Shown: positions 9,138 to 16,692 of the stretch, piece after piece
Numbering within the stretch: the first letter of the stretch is position 1
Layout: each line of letters starts with the position of its first letter
Source: Bacteroidales bacterium
Lineage (GTDB): Bacteria > Bacteroidota > Bacteroidia > Bacteroidales > UBA10428
Length of the DNA stretch: 49,599 nucleotides
NCBI GenBank assembly: GCA_016926235.1
Contig: JAFGOZ010000442.1
Coordinates: forward strand, 1-49,599
Direction of reading: 5' to 3'
Program-made: the position numbers and the translations under genes
Notes under the pieces: generated by a model
What the model was told of the DNA's origin: nothing
Database searches by the model: none
What the model saw: only the letters and a program-made list of their open reading frames with translations

Positions 9138-9587
9138 ATGAGTAGTCAAATGATTGTGAGGACAAGTGCATTCATTAACAATGATAGGGATTGCATATCT
9201 GGATACGAATTCATAAACCAAAGCATAGGTAGTATAGAACCCATTTTTGCAGTAAAAATACAAGAAGACATTCTTCAAGGTTCAATAAAAATTTCACCTC
9301 TTTTTTCTATTTCAAAACCTACGGAAAAACAAGCTGCACTTTTTACTAACTTAAACTTTACAAATAATGAAAACTGTCAGAAAATAATAAAAGAAGCTTT
9401 GAAACTTTCATGGGAAATGGGCTACAAAGTCGCTTTTACGGCAGAATATCGGGAGGAATATACAAAAGCAGGGTTTCAACAAGTTGACAGGACATTCAAT
9501 GGCTATAAAAAGCAATATCCTCTTCTCTTTTTCGAATTAAGCTGGGATGGTATTAAGAAAATATCCAATAACATCATATTCCCTTAA
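9138..9587 (+). CDS. GNAT-like (YhbS-type) putative acetyltransferase
   Basis: About 149 residues. The layout resembles the YhbS branch of GNAT proteins: an N-terminal substrate half (FINNDRDCISGYEFINQS), a beta strand pair (GSIKISPLFSI), a helix (NCQKIIKEALKLSWEMGYKVAF) and the terminal YREEYTKAGFQQV strand. The usual acetyl-CoA loop (Q/R-x-x-G-x-G/A) is not clear; the position reads TEKQAALFTNL, so catalytic competence is doubtful. An alternative start at 9105 adds 11 residues. ATG 9138 follows an A-rich stretch and is preferred. Confidence 0.5.
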   Translation: MSSQMIVRTSAFINNDRDCISGYEFINQSIGSIEPIFAVKIQEDILQGSIKISPLFSISKPTEKQAALFTNLNFTNNENCQKIIKEALKLSWEMGYKVAFTAEYREEYTKAGFQQVDRTFNGYKKQYPLLFFELSWDGIKKISNNIIFP

Positions 9588-9615
9588 TATAATAAACCTT
9601 TAATTGTGCTTTGAT

Positions 9616-10086
9616 ATGAAAAAATTACCACATGGATTAATTAGCCTGACACTCGCATTTTTATCAATCAGCGGTGGATTTTATGCAATTTTTATCGTAA
9701 ATAATTTGCTGGCAATATTATACTCTATTATTATGCTATTAGGATTTATGGTAATAATCTATTCCTATTGCACAAAGTGTCCCGGCAGATTTACATGTGG
9801 TCATATCATTCTTGGTAAACTGGCAGCGCTTTTCCCAAAAAGAGATGAAGAAGCCTATTCAAAATGGGATTATTTGGGAGTAATCATTTCTTTTTTGCTT
9901 ATCATTGCTATTCCCCAATTCTATTTATGGAAGATTAAATGGCTATTTATTAGTTTCTGGACATTACTCATTTTAGCCGTTATGGAAATCAATAAACATG
10001 TATGCACAAAATGCCTTAACAATAACTGTGCCTTATGCAAGAACAAACATTTCCAAAATCACAATTTAAACAATAGAAAAAGATGA
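9616..10086 (+). CDS. Cysteine-rich integral membrane protein of unknown function
   Basis: About 156 residues with four predicted membrane helices (LISLTLAFLSISGGFYAIFI, LLAILYSIIMLLGFMVIIY, LGVIISFLLIIAIPQFYLW, LFISFWTLLILAVM). Two soluble Cys clusters follow helices 2 and 4: CTKCPGRFTCGH, and CTKCLNNNCALCKNKH near the C-terminus. The cluster spacing (C-x2-C-x5-C and C-x2-C-x4-C-x2-C) suggests metal or Fe-S binding on one side of the membrane. The ATG at 9616 is preferred over a TTG at 9604. Its stop overlaps the start of a 31-residue hydrophobic peptide gene by four bases. I do not recognise the family. Confidence 0.7.
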   Translation: MKKLPHGLISLTLAFLSISGGFYAIFIVNNLLAILYSIIMLLGFMVIIYSYCTKCPGRFTCGHIILGKLAALFPKRDEEAYSKWDYLGVIISFLLIIAIPQFYLWKIKWLFISFWTLLILAVMEINKHVCTKCLNNNCALCKNKHFQNHNLNNRKR

Positions 10087-10178
10087 ACATCCTTATTTTA
10101 TTAGCCTGTATATTGATAGCGGGCCCGTCAGTATTTGTACTATCCACATTATTCAAGAGCAGGTTAAATCTCTTATAA
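10083..10178 (+). CDS. Small hydrophobic peptide translationally coupled to Cys-rich membrane protein
   Basis: A 31-residue open frame starting MNILILLACILIAGP and ending FKSRLNLL. It is essentially one membrane helix with a basic end. Its ATG overlaps the preceding stop codon (ATGA), a typical coupling arrangement. It ends just 9 bases before the convergent acyl-CoA synthetase stop. Being so short, it could be chance. The position and the clean single-pass profile are the only support. Confidence 0.4.
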   Translation: MNILILLACILIAGPSVFVLSTLFKSRLNLL

Positions 10179-10187
10179 ACAGCATAC

Positions 10188-11855
10188 TTAATTAGCCATA
10201 TCCCTATCATAGAATTCAAATTTCTCATCTTCATTTCTCCTGTGCAGGCCAAGTTCCCTGGTTGAAATTTCGCGCATTTCAACTTTTCGTATTTTACCAG
10301 TAACCGTAATTGGAAAACTATCTACAAATTTCCAGTATTTAGGTATTTTAAAAGTGGCTATCTGTCCTTTACAGAATTCGGTGAGCTCCTGTCCGGAAAT
10401 AACTTTGCTGTCTTTTAGTTTCACCCAGGCCATTACTTCCTCACCATACTTATAACTCGGCACTCCGATAACATGTACATCGCTTATGTAATCATGTGTA
10501 CGTAAGTATTCTTCTATCTCGAGAGGTCCAATATTTTCTCCTCCCCGCAGAATCATATCTTTAATCCTTCCCGTTATTTTCACATATCCTTCTTCATCCA
10601 TTACGGCCAGATCGCCGGTATGCATCCATCGTCCTTCATCAATAACAGTGTGAGTTGCCTCATCATTATTCCAGTATTTAAGCATTACGGAATATCCGCG
10701 GGTACAAAGCTCTCCATGCTGCCCAACGGGTAATATATTTCCATTGTCTTTATCAACTATTTTAATTTCAATATGATCCTGCACCCTGCCAACAGTTCCA
10801 ACTCGTTTATCAATAGGATCATTGCTCATGGTTTGTAATGAAACTGGAGATGTTTCGGTCATTCCATAGCAAATCTGAACATGCATCATATTAAGTCGTT
10901 CGATCACCTCATTCATGGCCTTTACAGGACAACTAGCCCCTGCCATAATACCCGTATGTAAAGTTGAATAATCATATTTATCAAAATTTGGATGTTCTAA
11001 TTCAGCGATAAACATGGCTGGAACACCATATAATGAAGTGCATTTTTCATCTTGTACTGTTTTAAGGACCGTTTCTGGTTCAAAAGCTTCCCCTGGGACA
11101 ACCATGCAGGACCCGTGAGTTGTACAAGCCATATTTGCCAACACCATTCCAAAGCAATGATAGAATGGAACAGGGATACATACACGTTCCTTTTCATTAT
11201 ATCCCAACCTTTCTCCAATAAAGAATCCATTATTCAAAATATTGTGGTGGGACAATGTTGCTCCTTTGGGATGACCCGTGGTTCCTGAGGTATATTGAAT
11301 ATTCACTGCATCATCGAACTGCAGGCTATCTTCAATCGCCGACAGTTGATCATCGGTAACCGATTTACCTCTCTCAATAAACTCATTCCATGAGTGGTCT
11401 ATTACTAAAACATACTCAAGGTCTTTGCATTTTTCCTTTACTTTATCAAGAATTTCAATGTAATTGGTATGCCTAAACCCTTTTGACATTAACAAAAACC
11501 TTACTTCCGATTGGTTCAGCGCAAATTCAAGCTCAACAGGACGATATGCCGGATTAATGTTTACCAGTATGGCCCCCATTCTTGCTGTAGCATATTGAAT
11601 TATCACCCATTCATAACGGTTTGGGGACCAGATCCCAACCCTGTCACCTTTCTTAATACCATATGAAAGCAGGCTTTTCGCAACTTCTGTTGTCCGATCC
11701 CAAAAATTTTTATACGTCGCTCTGTAGTTTTGAAATGGAACAACTAAGGCTTCACAATCTCCATATTTATCTGTCGTCCGCTTGAGGTTCTGTCCAATGG
11801 TTTCACCTAAAAGGGGAATATCTGAAATCCCATGAGCATAGGATAGTTTAGGCAT
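10188..11855 (-). CDS. Acyl-CoA synthetase, AMP-binding (medium/long-chain fatty acid type)
   Basis: A 555-residue ANL-superfamily enzyme that would adenylate a carboxylic acid and transfer it to CoA. Motifs in order are the P-loop-like [17 protein letters not shown] (about residue 190), [12 protein letters not shown] (A5, about residue 330), [31 protein letters not shown] presented in the usual order near residues 405-435, and [14 protein letters not shown] near the C-terminus with the catalytic Lys. The overall look is of the ACSF2/FadK group. It is on the same strand as, and 120 bp downstream of, the CHSA-tail/radical SAM trio, so it may or may not share that transcript. It converges on the small peptide gene. 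Confidence 0.92.
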   Translation of the reverse strand: MPKLSYAHGISDIPLLGETIGQNLKRTTDKYGDCEALVVPFQNYRATYKNFWDRTTEVAKSLLSYGIKKGDRVGIWSPNRYEWVIIQYATARMGAILVNINPAYRPVELEFALNQSEVRFLLMSKGFRHTNYIEILDKVKEKCKDLEYVLVIDHSWNEFIERGKSVTDDQLSAIEDSLQFDDAVNIQYTSGTTGHPKGATLSHHNILNNGFFIGERLGYNEKERVCIPVPFYHCFGMVLANMACTTHGSCMVVPGEAFEPETVLKTVQDEKCTSLYGVPAMFIAELEHPNFDKYDYSTLHTGIMAGASCPVKAMNEVIERLNMMHVQICYGMTETSPVSLQTMSNDPIDKRVGTVGRVQDHIEIKIVDKDNGNILPVGQHGELCTRGYSVMLKYWNNDEATHTVIDEGRWMHTGDLAVMDEEGYVKITGRIKDMILRGGENIGPLEIEEYLRTHDYISDVHVIGVPSYKYGEEVMAWVKLKDSKVISGQELTEFCKGQIATFKIPKYWKFVDSFPITVTGKIRKVEMREISTRELGLHRRNEDEKFEFYDRDMAN

Positions 11856-11975
11856 ATTATTATAATTTGTTTTCGGACGTAAAAATACTAATTGGAATGC
11901 AACATCAAATACACAATCCTATGTTTTAAAGGATGTAAAGAAGAATAATAAGGATATCCTGCAAAAATGAACGGC

Positions 11976-12962
11976 TCACCGGGCCTTGTATTTGGTAATT
12001 ATACTGTGTGCCAGGTCCACGCCTGTATTAAATATTATTTCAATAGCCTTTGATTTGGTATGATATCCACTGGTTTTTGTTGTATATTGACGTATTACCA
12101 AGATTTCCACATCTTTCTCCACTTTATACTCCTTAATAACTTTATCCGGTAATTGCAGCGTATGTTGCTGCTTCTTTAAAATCCCGGATGTTGCCTTTGC
12201 TACAAGTACTACGTAAAAATAAGGATAATCCTGGTTATTCACATTGTTCAAAGAAATCTGGGCATACAATCCTAAGAATTCCTCTGGTTGATCCTTAAAA
12301 TCAATTTTCATCTTAACATCCTTTGGCATCTTTTTATCGCTGCCTTCAACATATACAAGATAGTTCACATCATCTTCCCTGACAAGATTTTTTGAAACTG
12401 CCATCAGGTTTTTGTATATATTTATTTTGTTTACCAGCTTTGGCATAGTGGTTATACGTCTTACCCCTGTAAACCAATGAGGTCCCAGCAAAGCAAGCAG
12501 GTTAAATGCAAAAATATGTCTGGCAGTTTTTGTAAGAAGCACTCCGGAGGCATTAAAAACAAGCAGAAAAATAATAATGCCAATAAATACAAATACACCT
12601 AAAACATTCGTAATATCAAGCCCATTGATATCCCATTGTTTTGATTTCCTGTTAATTTCTAAAATTTTATCCAACTGATCACTTTCCACTTTTGCCCATT
12701 CATGATCAGGAGTATATGCAGCCAGGGAAATATTATTGTTATATCCTTTCACTACCATGAACAGGTTCCCAAAAAAGACCAGGCAGATCCCCAGAAAAAT
12801 ATAGGAACCTGAATTGTACATATCTAAAACCAGATATTGAAGGACAAATCCAGCCAAAATTAGCGATAAGCTAAGGATCATTCTGGACTTATAGGCTAAT
12901 GATTTCCATAAATGGAATACTACAATTCCTTGCTCTTCAGCTGACAAAAAGAAGGTTTTCAT
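11976..12962 (-). CDS. Membrane protein of unknown function, third gene of the CHSA/radical SAM trio
   Basis: A 328-residue protein I do not recognise. There are two closely spaced membrane helices near residues 28-65 (ILSLSLILAGFVLQYLVL, YIFLGICLVFFGNLFMVV), a third near residues 118-140 (VLGVFVFIGIIIFLLVF) and perhaps a fourth near 150-165. A soluble C-terminal half of about 160 residues follows, containing DVNYLVYVEGSDKK, YPYFYVVLVAKA and a basic end. The start ATG overlaps the stop of the radical SAM gene by four bases (ATGA), implying coupled translation. Context suggests a role in anchoring, exporting or processing the modified partner. No protease or transporter motif is visible. Confidence 0.75.
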   Translation of the reverse strand: MKTFFLSAEEQGIVVFHLWKSLAYKSRMILSLSLILAGFVLQYLVLDMYNSGSYIFLGICLVFFGNLFMVVKGYNNNISLAAYTPDHEWAKVESDQLDKILEINRKSKQWDINGLDITNVLGVFVFIGIIIFLLVFNASGVLLTKTARHIFAFNLLALLGPHWFTGVRRITTMPKLVNKINIYKNLMAVSKNLVREDDVNYLVYVEGSDKKMPKDVKMKIDFKDQPEEFLGLYAQISLNNVNNQDYPYFYVVLVAKATSGILKKQQHTLQLPDKVIKEYKVEKDVEILVIRQYTTKTSGYHTKSKAIEIIFNTGVDLAHSIITKYKAR

Positions 12963-14293
12963 AAGACAGTTTGTTTTTGAACTTTATACAATTCTTGATA
13001 TCCAATATTTCTCCAATACAAGGGGCAACCACCATTGCATAAGGCAAGATGGTCGCAACTCCTGCATATCTCATGGGCAAATTGTTTTTCTCTGAAAAAG
13101 GTTGAATCTACTCCCTCCCATATTGCTTTAAACGGTTTTTCCAACAGGTTACCGACTGGTTTGTCATAGGATGCACATGGCAATACTTCTCCATTTGGAG
13201 CAACTGAAATTAAACCATCACATGCTGCGCACCCTTTATTTCCAAGTCCCTGCAAAATGGAGTTAAACATGCACATAGGTATGGGGGAATACCACAAAAA
13301 TTCAATGTTATGTTGCCTGCTATTCCTGTGAATCTCTTCAATAATTGCACCTGCCTCACTGTAGGGAATAACCAGTTCACTGTTAATAATGCTACTTCCT
13401 GTAGGTATGACCAGGTTCATACTAAAGCGGTTAAGCCCCATATCTTTAACAAATTCCGGCAGCTTAAGACAATCCTGTAGATTCAATTTATTAAGGGTTG
13501 TGTTGGTATGAACATAGATACCTGATTTTTGAAGTATTTTTAAAGCATTAATGCTTTTTTGAAAAGCCCCATCCATTCCTACAATAACATCATGTGTTTC
13601 AGCACTTGCACCTTCTATGCTAATTTGTACCGAGTCAAGTTTGGCAGCACAGAGTTCTTTTCCATACTGTTCATCTATTAACGTGCCATTCGTAATCAGG
13701 TTTACCCGCATTCCAAGCTCATGTGCATAGGAAATACATGCCAGAAGTTCCTTTCGCCTTAATGTTGGCTCTCCCCCTGTAAAACTTATGGATGGTACTT
13801 TTGCATCATGATAAATGGTCTCAATGACTTTATAACACTCCTTTAATGTTAGCTCTTTATTATTGCCAACAGGATTTGTAGTACAATTACAACCTGCGTA
13901 ACAAAACTGACATGTTAAATTACATCGATACGTCAATGCAAATTCTGACAGAATAGGGTATTTACTGAATTGCATTTTAAACCTTGAAGTCTCAACTGCA
14001 GGATTCAGGCTAAACTCATCAAGGCTGCCCTCAAGGTATGATTTAACCGCCAATAAAAACAATTCGATCTCCTGCGCTTTATCTTCACCCGCCTTATTAA
14101 GCAGTTGAAATATACTGCCTCCGTCCAATAAGTATTTTAGAATTTGCGCACCGGTCGAATTAATTTTTGTAGCCTGATTTGGTCGTTTTATCAGGATATT
14201 ATCTTCAGTTCGTACAAAAATGTAGGGTCGCACATTCCGGACAAACTCATCAATCCAGCTCAATTTCTCAATATGTTTGGCAGCTTTTCTCAT
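12959..14293 (-). CDS. PqqD-like/radical SAM/SPASM peptide-modifying enzyme
   Basis: A 444-residue enzyme with three parts. Residues about 25-95 look like a PqqD/RRE peptide-recognition domain (EDNILIKRPNQATKINSTGA, ILKYLLDGG). The radical SAM core begins at FALTYRCNLTCQFCYAGCNC near residue 117 (C-x3-C-x2-C plus two further Cys), with SFTGGEPTLRR near residue 168. The SPASM region (residues about 350-425) has CAACDG, NGEVLPCAS, EICRSCDHLALCNGGCPLY. This build is typical of RiPP maturases that install thioether, C-C or epimerised residues. The start codon overlaps the stop of the CHSA-tail protein by one base (TAATG), and its own stop overlaps the next gene (ATGA). The Cys-rich tail of its neighbour is the obvious candidate substrate (inference). 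Confidence 0.9.
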   Translation of the reverse strand: MRKAAKHIEKLSWIDEFVRNVRPYIFVRTEDNILIKRPNQATKINSTGAQILKYLLDGGSIFQLLNKAGEDKAQEIELFLLAVKSYLEGSLDEFSLNPAVETSRFKMQFSKYPILSEFALTYRCNLTCQFCYAGCNCTTNPVGNNKELTLKECYKVIETIYHDAKVPSISFTGGEPTLRRKELLACISYAHELGMRVNLITNGTLIDEQYGKELCAAKLDSVQISIEGASAETHDVIVGMDGAFQKSINALKILQKSGIYVHTNTTLNKLNLQDCLKLPEFVKDMGLNRFSMNLVIPTGSSIINSELVIPYSEAGAIIEEIHRNSRQHNIEFLWYSPIPMCMFNSILQGLGNKGCAACDGLISVAPNGEVLPCASYDKPVGNLLEKPFKAIWEGVDSTFFREKQFAHEICRSCDHLALCNGGCPLYWRNIGYQELYKVQKQTVL

Positions 14294-15930
14294 TAATGGG
14301 ATCCTCCACTAACGCATGCTGAGTGACAAGCTGAATGACAAGCTGAATGGCATGCAGAATGGCAGGCCGAGTGACATGCAGAATGACAGGCTGAGTGGCA
14401 GGCATCATGGCATACATTTATATTCTCCAACACATTGTCTCCTGCATTAAACATATGATCCGTATCTACAGGGATATCATACTCGTACCGGAATGGATTA
14501 TAGGAATGGTACATGTAATGATAGAGATTATTACTTCCATAATACCAGTGATACCATAAAAAATTTCGGTTACTACCTTCATATTTGCTGCGTTCTTCTT
14601 TCGGTATATTTGCAGATTCCCACTCACCCATCTGTTTAAGGTAAAACTCCCTGGTTGCTTGTATATCGCTATCCCAGGCTTTCTTTTGAATATTCTTTAC
14701 AATAAGTTGCATCAACTCCTCAAGTTCATCCTGGGAAAATTCCCCATCGTCATAAAGACTATAATAAAGCTTGGTCTCATATTCGCCCAACTGGTTAATA
14801 TTGGCATACTCGTTAACCTTTGCCTTGAGCGGGGACCTCTTTAGCACTTCAATTATTTTCTCATTTTCCATGGCAGCAATCATTCCACTTAAAATACTTT
14901 TAAATGGTATTTCCAGATAAAATGCAGCTTCCAGAGGAGTAAGTGTTTCACATACTTTCCCTTCTATATGATAATCCGAAAGTTGAAGTTTGGGCGGGGA
15001 CCAATCCAGGTTGCCCCAGTCAATTTCATCAAGACCGGCTTTGGCCTTTACCATCGATTTGTGTTTTCGCACTACGATTAAAAGAAAAACCAAAAACATT
15101 GCACCCAACACGATGAGAAGATTTTTCTTATCATTAGCTATAAAGTCTACAGGCATATAATCATATGTATCCTTCTCGTAATAACCTGACTCATCCTCAT
15201 ATTCATTATATGCATTCAGACTTTCAATATCAAACCAGGATGCAGGCATATAAAACTGGGTACGCATCGGAAACTGGTTCGAAGGATTATTTTTATGAAA
15301 AACCAGACACAATAAACCTTCCTCTGTTTTCTGGTAATCAATCAGGAATTTTTCATTAACAAATTTCTCTGTTAATATAATATTCTCACCCATGTAATAG
15401 TCTCTCAATACTTCTTTATCAGTATCAACTACATGTGGGATAATAACTTTCAGGGTATAATGCTCCATATCCTCTGCCTCATCAAATTTAACAGGGGACC
15501 AGTGAAATACTGCCAACGCTATTCCATCCTCATTTGTAGTTAGATCCAGGTACCCCGCCTCTGCGAAATTGGTTTTAAAATAGAAGAAATAGGTGACATT
15601 TCCACTTGAAACCCCAACTCCATTCGCCAATACTATATCCCAATTATCATCTGAAACATACGAAATATCGAGGTTATATTTATTTCCATAATCATCTACT
15701 GCATACGATTTATCTAAAAATTCTTCGATAACCAGACGATCATTCCCTGAAAAATAAAACCCGTGCAGCTCACCTGAGATTACCTTATATTGAACCGTGT
15801 AGCCAACTATGGCCTCCCCGTTTTCGGCTAGTTCGATAGTAGTTTCAACGAAATTAATTCTGCCCATACCTGCATAAACTGAGCAAAGCAGAAAGGTTAA
15901 AAATAATGTAATATAGAAACGCATGATCAT
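14293..15930 (-). CDS. Membrane-anchored protein with C-terminal (CHSA)n tail, candidate radical SAM substrate
   Basis: A 545-residue protein. An N-terminal signal sequence (MRFYITLFLTFLLCSVYAG, start at 15930 or two codons later at 15924) is followed by a beta-rich extracytoplasmic domain that resembles DUF2207-type domains. One strong membrane helix (NLLIVLGAMFLVFLLIVV, residues about 268-286) is followed by basic residues, which predicts the C-terminal half in the cytoplasm. That half has a winged-helix-like stretch (LTPLEAAFYLEIPF, MAAMENEKIIEV region) and an aromatic segment rich in Tyr, Trp and His. It ends with CHDA, seven CHSA repeats and CVSGGSH (residues 507-545, nine Cys). The cytoplasmic Cys tail and the overlapping maturase gene argue for post-translational modification of the tail. 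The DUF2207 assignment is tentative. Confidence 0.88.
   Translation of the reverse strand: MIMRFYITLFLTFLLCSVYAGMGRINFVETTIELAENGEAIVGYTVQYKVISGELHGFYFSGNDRLVIEEFLDKSYAVDDYGNKYNLDISYVSDDNWDIVLANGVGVSSGNVTYFFYFKTNFAEAGYLDLTTNEDGIALAVFHWSPVKFDEAEDMEHYTLKVIIPHVVDTDKEVLRDYYMGENIILTEKFVNEKFLIDYQKTEEGLLCLVFHKNNPSNQFPMRTQFYMPASWFDIESLNAYNEYEDESGYYEKDTYDYMPVDFIANDKKNLLIVLGAMFLVFLLIVVRKHKSMVKAKAGLDEIDWGNLDWSPPKLQLSDYHIEGKVCETLTPLEAAFYLEIPFKSILSGMIAAMENEKIIEVLKRSPLKAKVNEYANINQLGEYETKLYYSLYDDGEFSQDELEELMQLIVKNIQKKAWDSDIQATREFYLKQMGEWESANIPKEERSKYEGSNRNFLWYHWYYGSNNLYHYMYHSYNPFRYEYDIPVDTDHMFNAGDNVLENINVCHDACHSACHSACHSACHSACHSACHSACHSACVSGGSH
14314..14412 (-). repeat. Coding tetrapeptide repeat CHDA-(CHSA)7-C
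   Basis: Eight 12-bp units encode CHDA then seven CHSA, plus a final Cys. Codons vary freely within the repeat: Cys TGC/TGT, His CAC/CAT, Ser TCA/TCT/TCG, Ala GCC/GCA/GCT. The peptide is therefore conserved while the DNA has diverged, which speaks for selection on the peptide rather than recent slippage. Confidence 0.95.
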
Positions 15931-16008
15931 TTTTATTGCAAATTACTTTATTTTGATTTAATTCATAGCATACTGAATAAAATAACTTTACTTGATGTAA
16001 AAAACCAT

Positions 16009-16030
16009 TAATTTTGTAAATCAAATTTAC
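16009..16030 (+). promoter_or_regulatory. Candidate promoter and operator between CHSA trio and XRE-cupin gene
   Basis: TAATTTTG (16009-16016) fits TAnnTTTG for the rightward XRE-cupin gene. Immediately after it lies a perfect dyad with 6-bp arms, GTAAAT-CAA-ATTTAC (16016-16030). The same bases include TAAATTTG on the minus strand (16022-16029), a possible -7 element for the leftward trio. A regulator bound here could control both directions. No good -33 element is visible. Confidence 0.45.
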
Positions 16031-16033
16031 TGA

Positions 16034-16585
16034 ATGAAAAGAATTGGTGAAAGGGTAAAACGAAAACGTGAGCTGCTTAACATGCAACTCAACGACCTTG
16101 CCAAAAAGGTTGGCATCAGTTCAAGTGCCCTGTCTCAAATTGAAAAAGCCAAGGCATTTCCATCCATTGTTACTTTAAAAGCTATAGCTGATAACCTACA
16201 CACCACTGTTGGTGAATTAGTCGGTGAAAATGAATCACTGAGCCAAAATCCGGTAGTTCGTGAGAATGAAATAAAATTTATTGAGAAAAACACAGGTGGA
16301 ACTGAAGTTTACCTGCTATCGCATCACGATCTCAACAAACAAATGGACACTTACCTTATTCATTTTGTTAAAAGTTCCTCTCTGGAAGGTTTGTTCACAA
16401 ATCTCTTCGGTCAGGTTTTTGGATACGTGTTATCAGGAAAAATAAGTTTTGAACTGGATGGAAAGAAAAGTATTCTGGAAAACGGAGATAGTTTTTATTT
16501 CAATCTAAAAATGCCTTTTAGTATAAAAAACTATTCAGTTCAGTCTTCAAAAATTTTGTGGATTATTTCACCCCCAAATTTTTAA
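16034..16585 (+). CDS. XRE-family transcriptional regulator with C-terminal cupin domain
   Basis: A 183-residue protein. Residues 1-65 form an XRE/Cro-type helix-turn-helix (RIGERVKRKRELLNMQLNDLAK, VGISSSALSQIEKAKAFPSIVTLKAIADNL). Residues about 105-180 are a cupin-2 type beta barrel (FGYVLSGKISFELDGKKSILENGDSFYFN). Such regulators bind a small ligand in the cupin and often control the adjacent gene. It diverges from the CHSA trio across a 103-bp gap with a palindrome, and precedes the DUF4914 gene by 107 bp. Which side it controls is not known. Confidence 0.9.
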   Translation: MKRIGERVKRKRELLNMQLNDLAKKVGISSSALSQIEKAKAFPSIVTLKAIADNLHTTVGELVGENESLSQNPVVRENEIKFIEKNTGGTEVYLLSHHDLNKQMDTYLIHFVKSSSLEGLFTNLFGQVFGYVLSGKISFELDGKKSILENGDSFYFNLKMPFSIKNYSVQSSKILWIISPPNF

Positions 16586-16624
16586 AAGAAATTAAGCTGC
16601 ACTTAATAAATTAAGAATTATTTT

Positions 16625-16632
16625 TATTTTTG
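16625..16632 (+). promoter_or_regulatory. Candidate -7 promoter element for DUF4914 operon
   Basis: TATTTTTG matches TAnnTTTG, 60 bases upstream of the DUF4914 start. No clear -33 TTG at the right distance, so confidence is limited. Confidence 0.35.
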
Positions 16633-16692
16633 CACATCAAAAATTCAACTATAAAGAATTAAGATTGTTTTATACAAGAAAGGGTAAATTAC

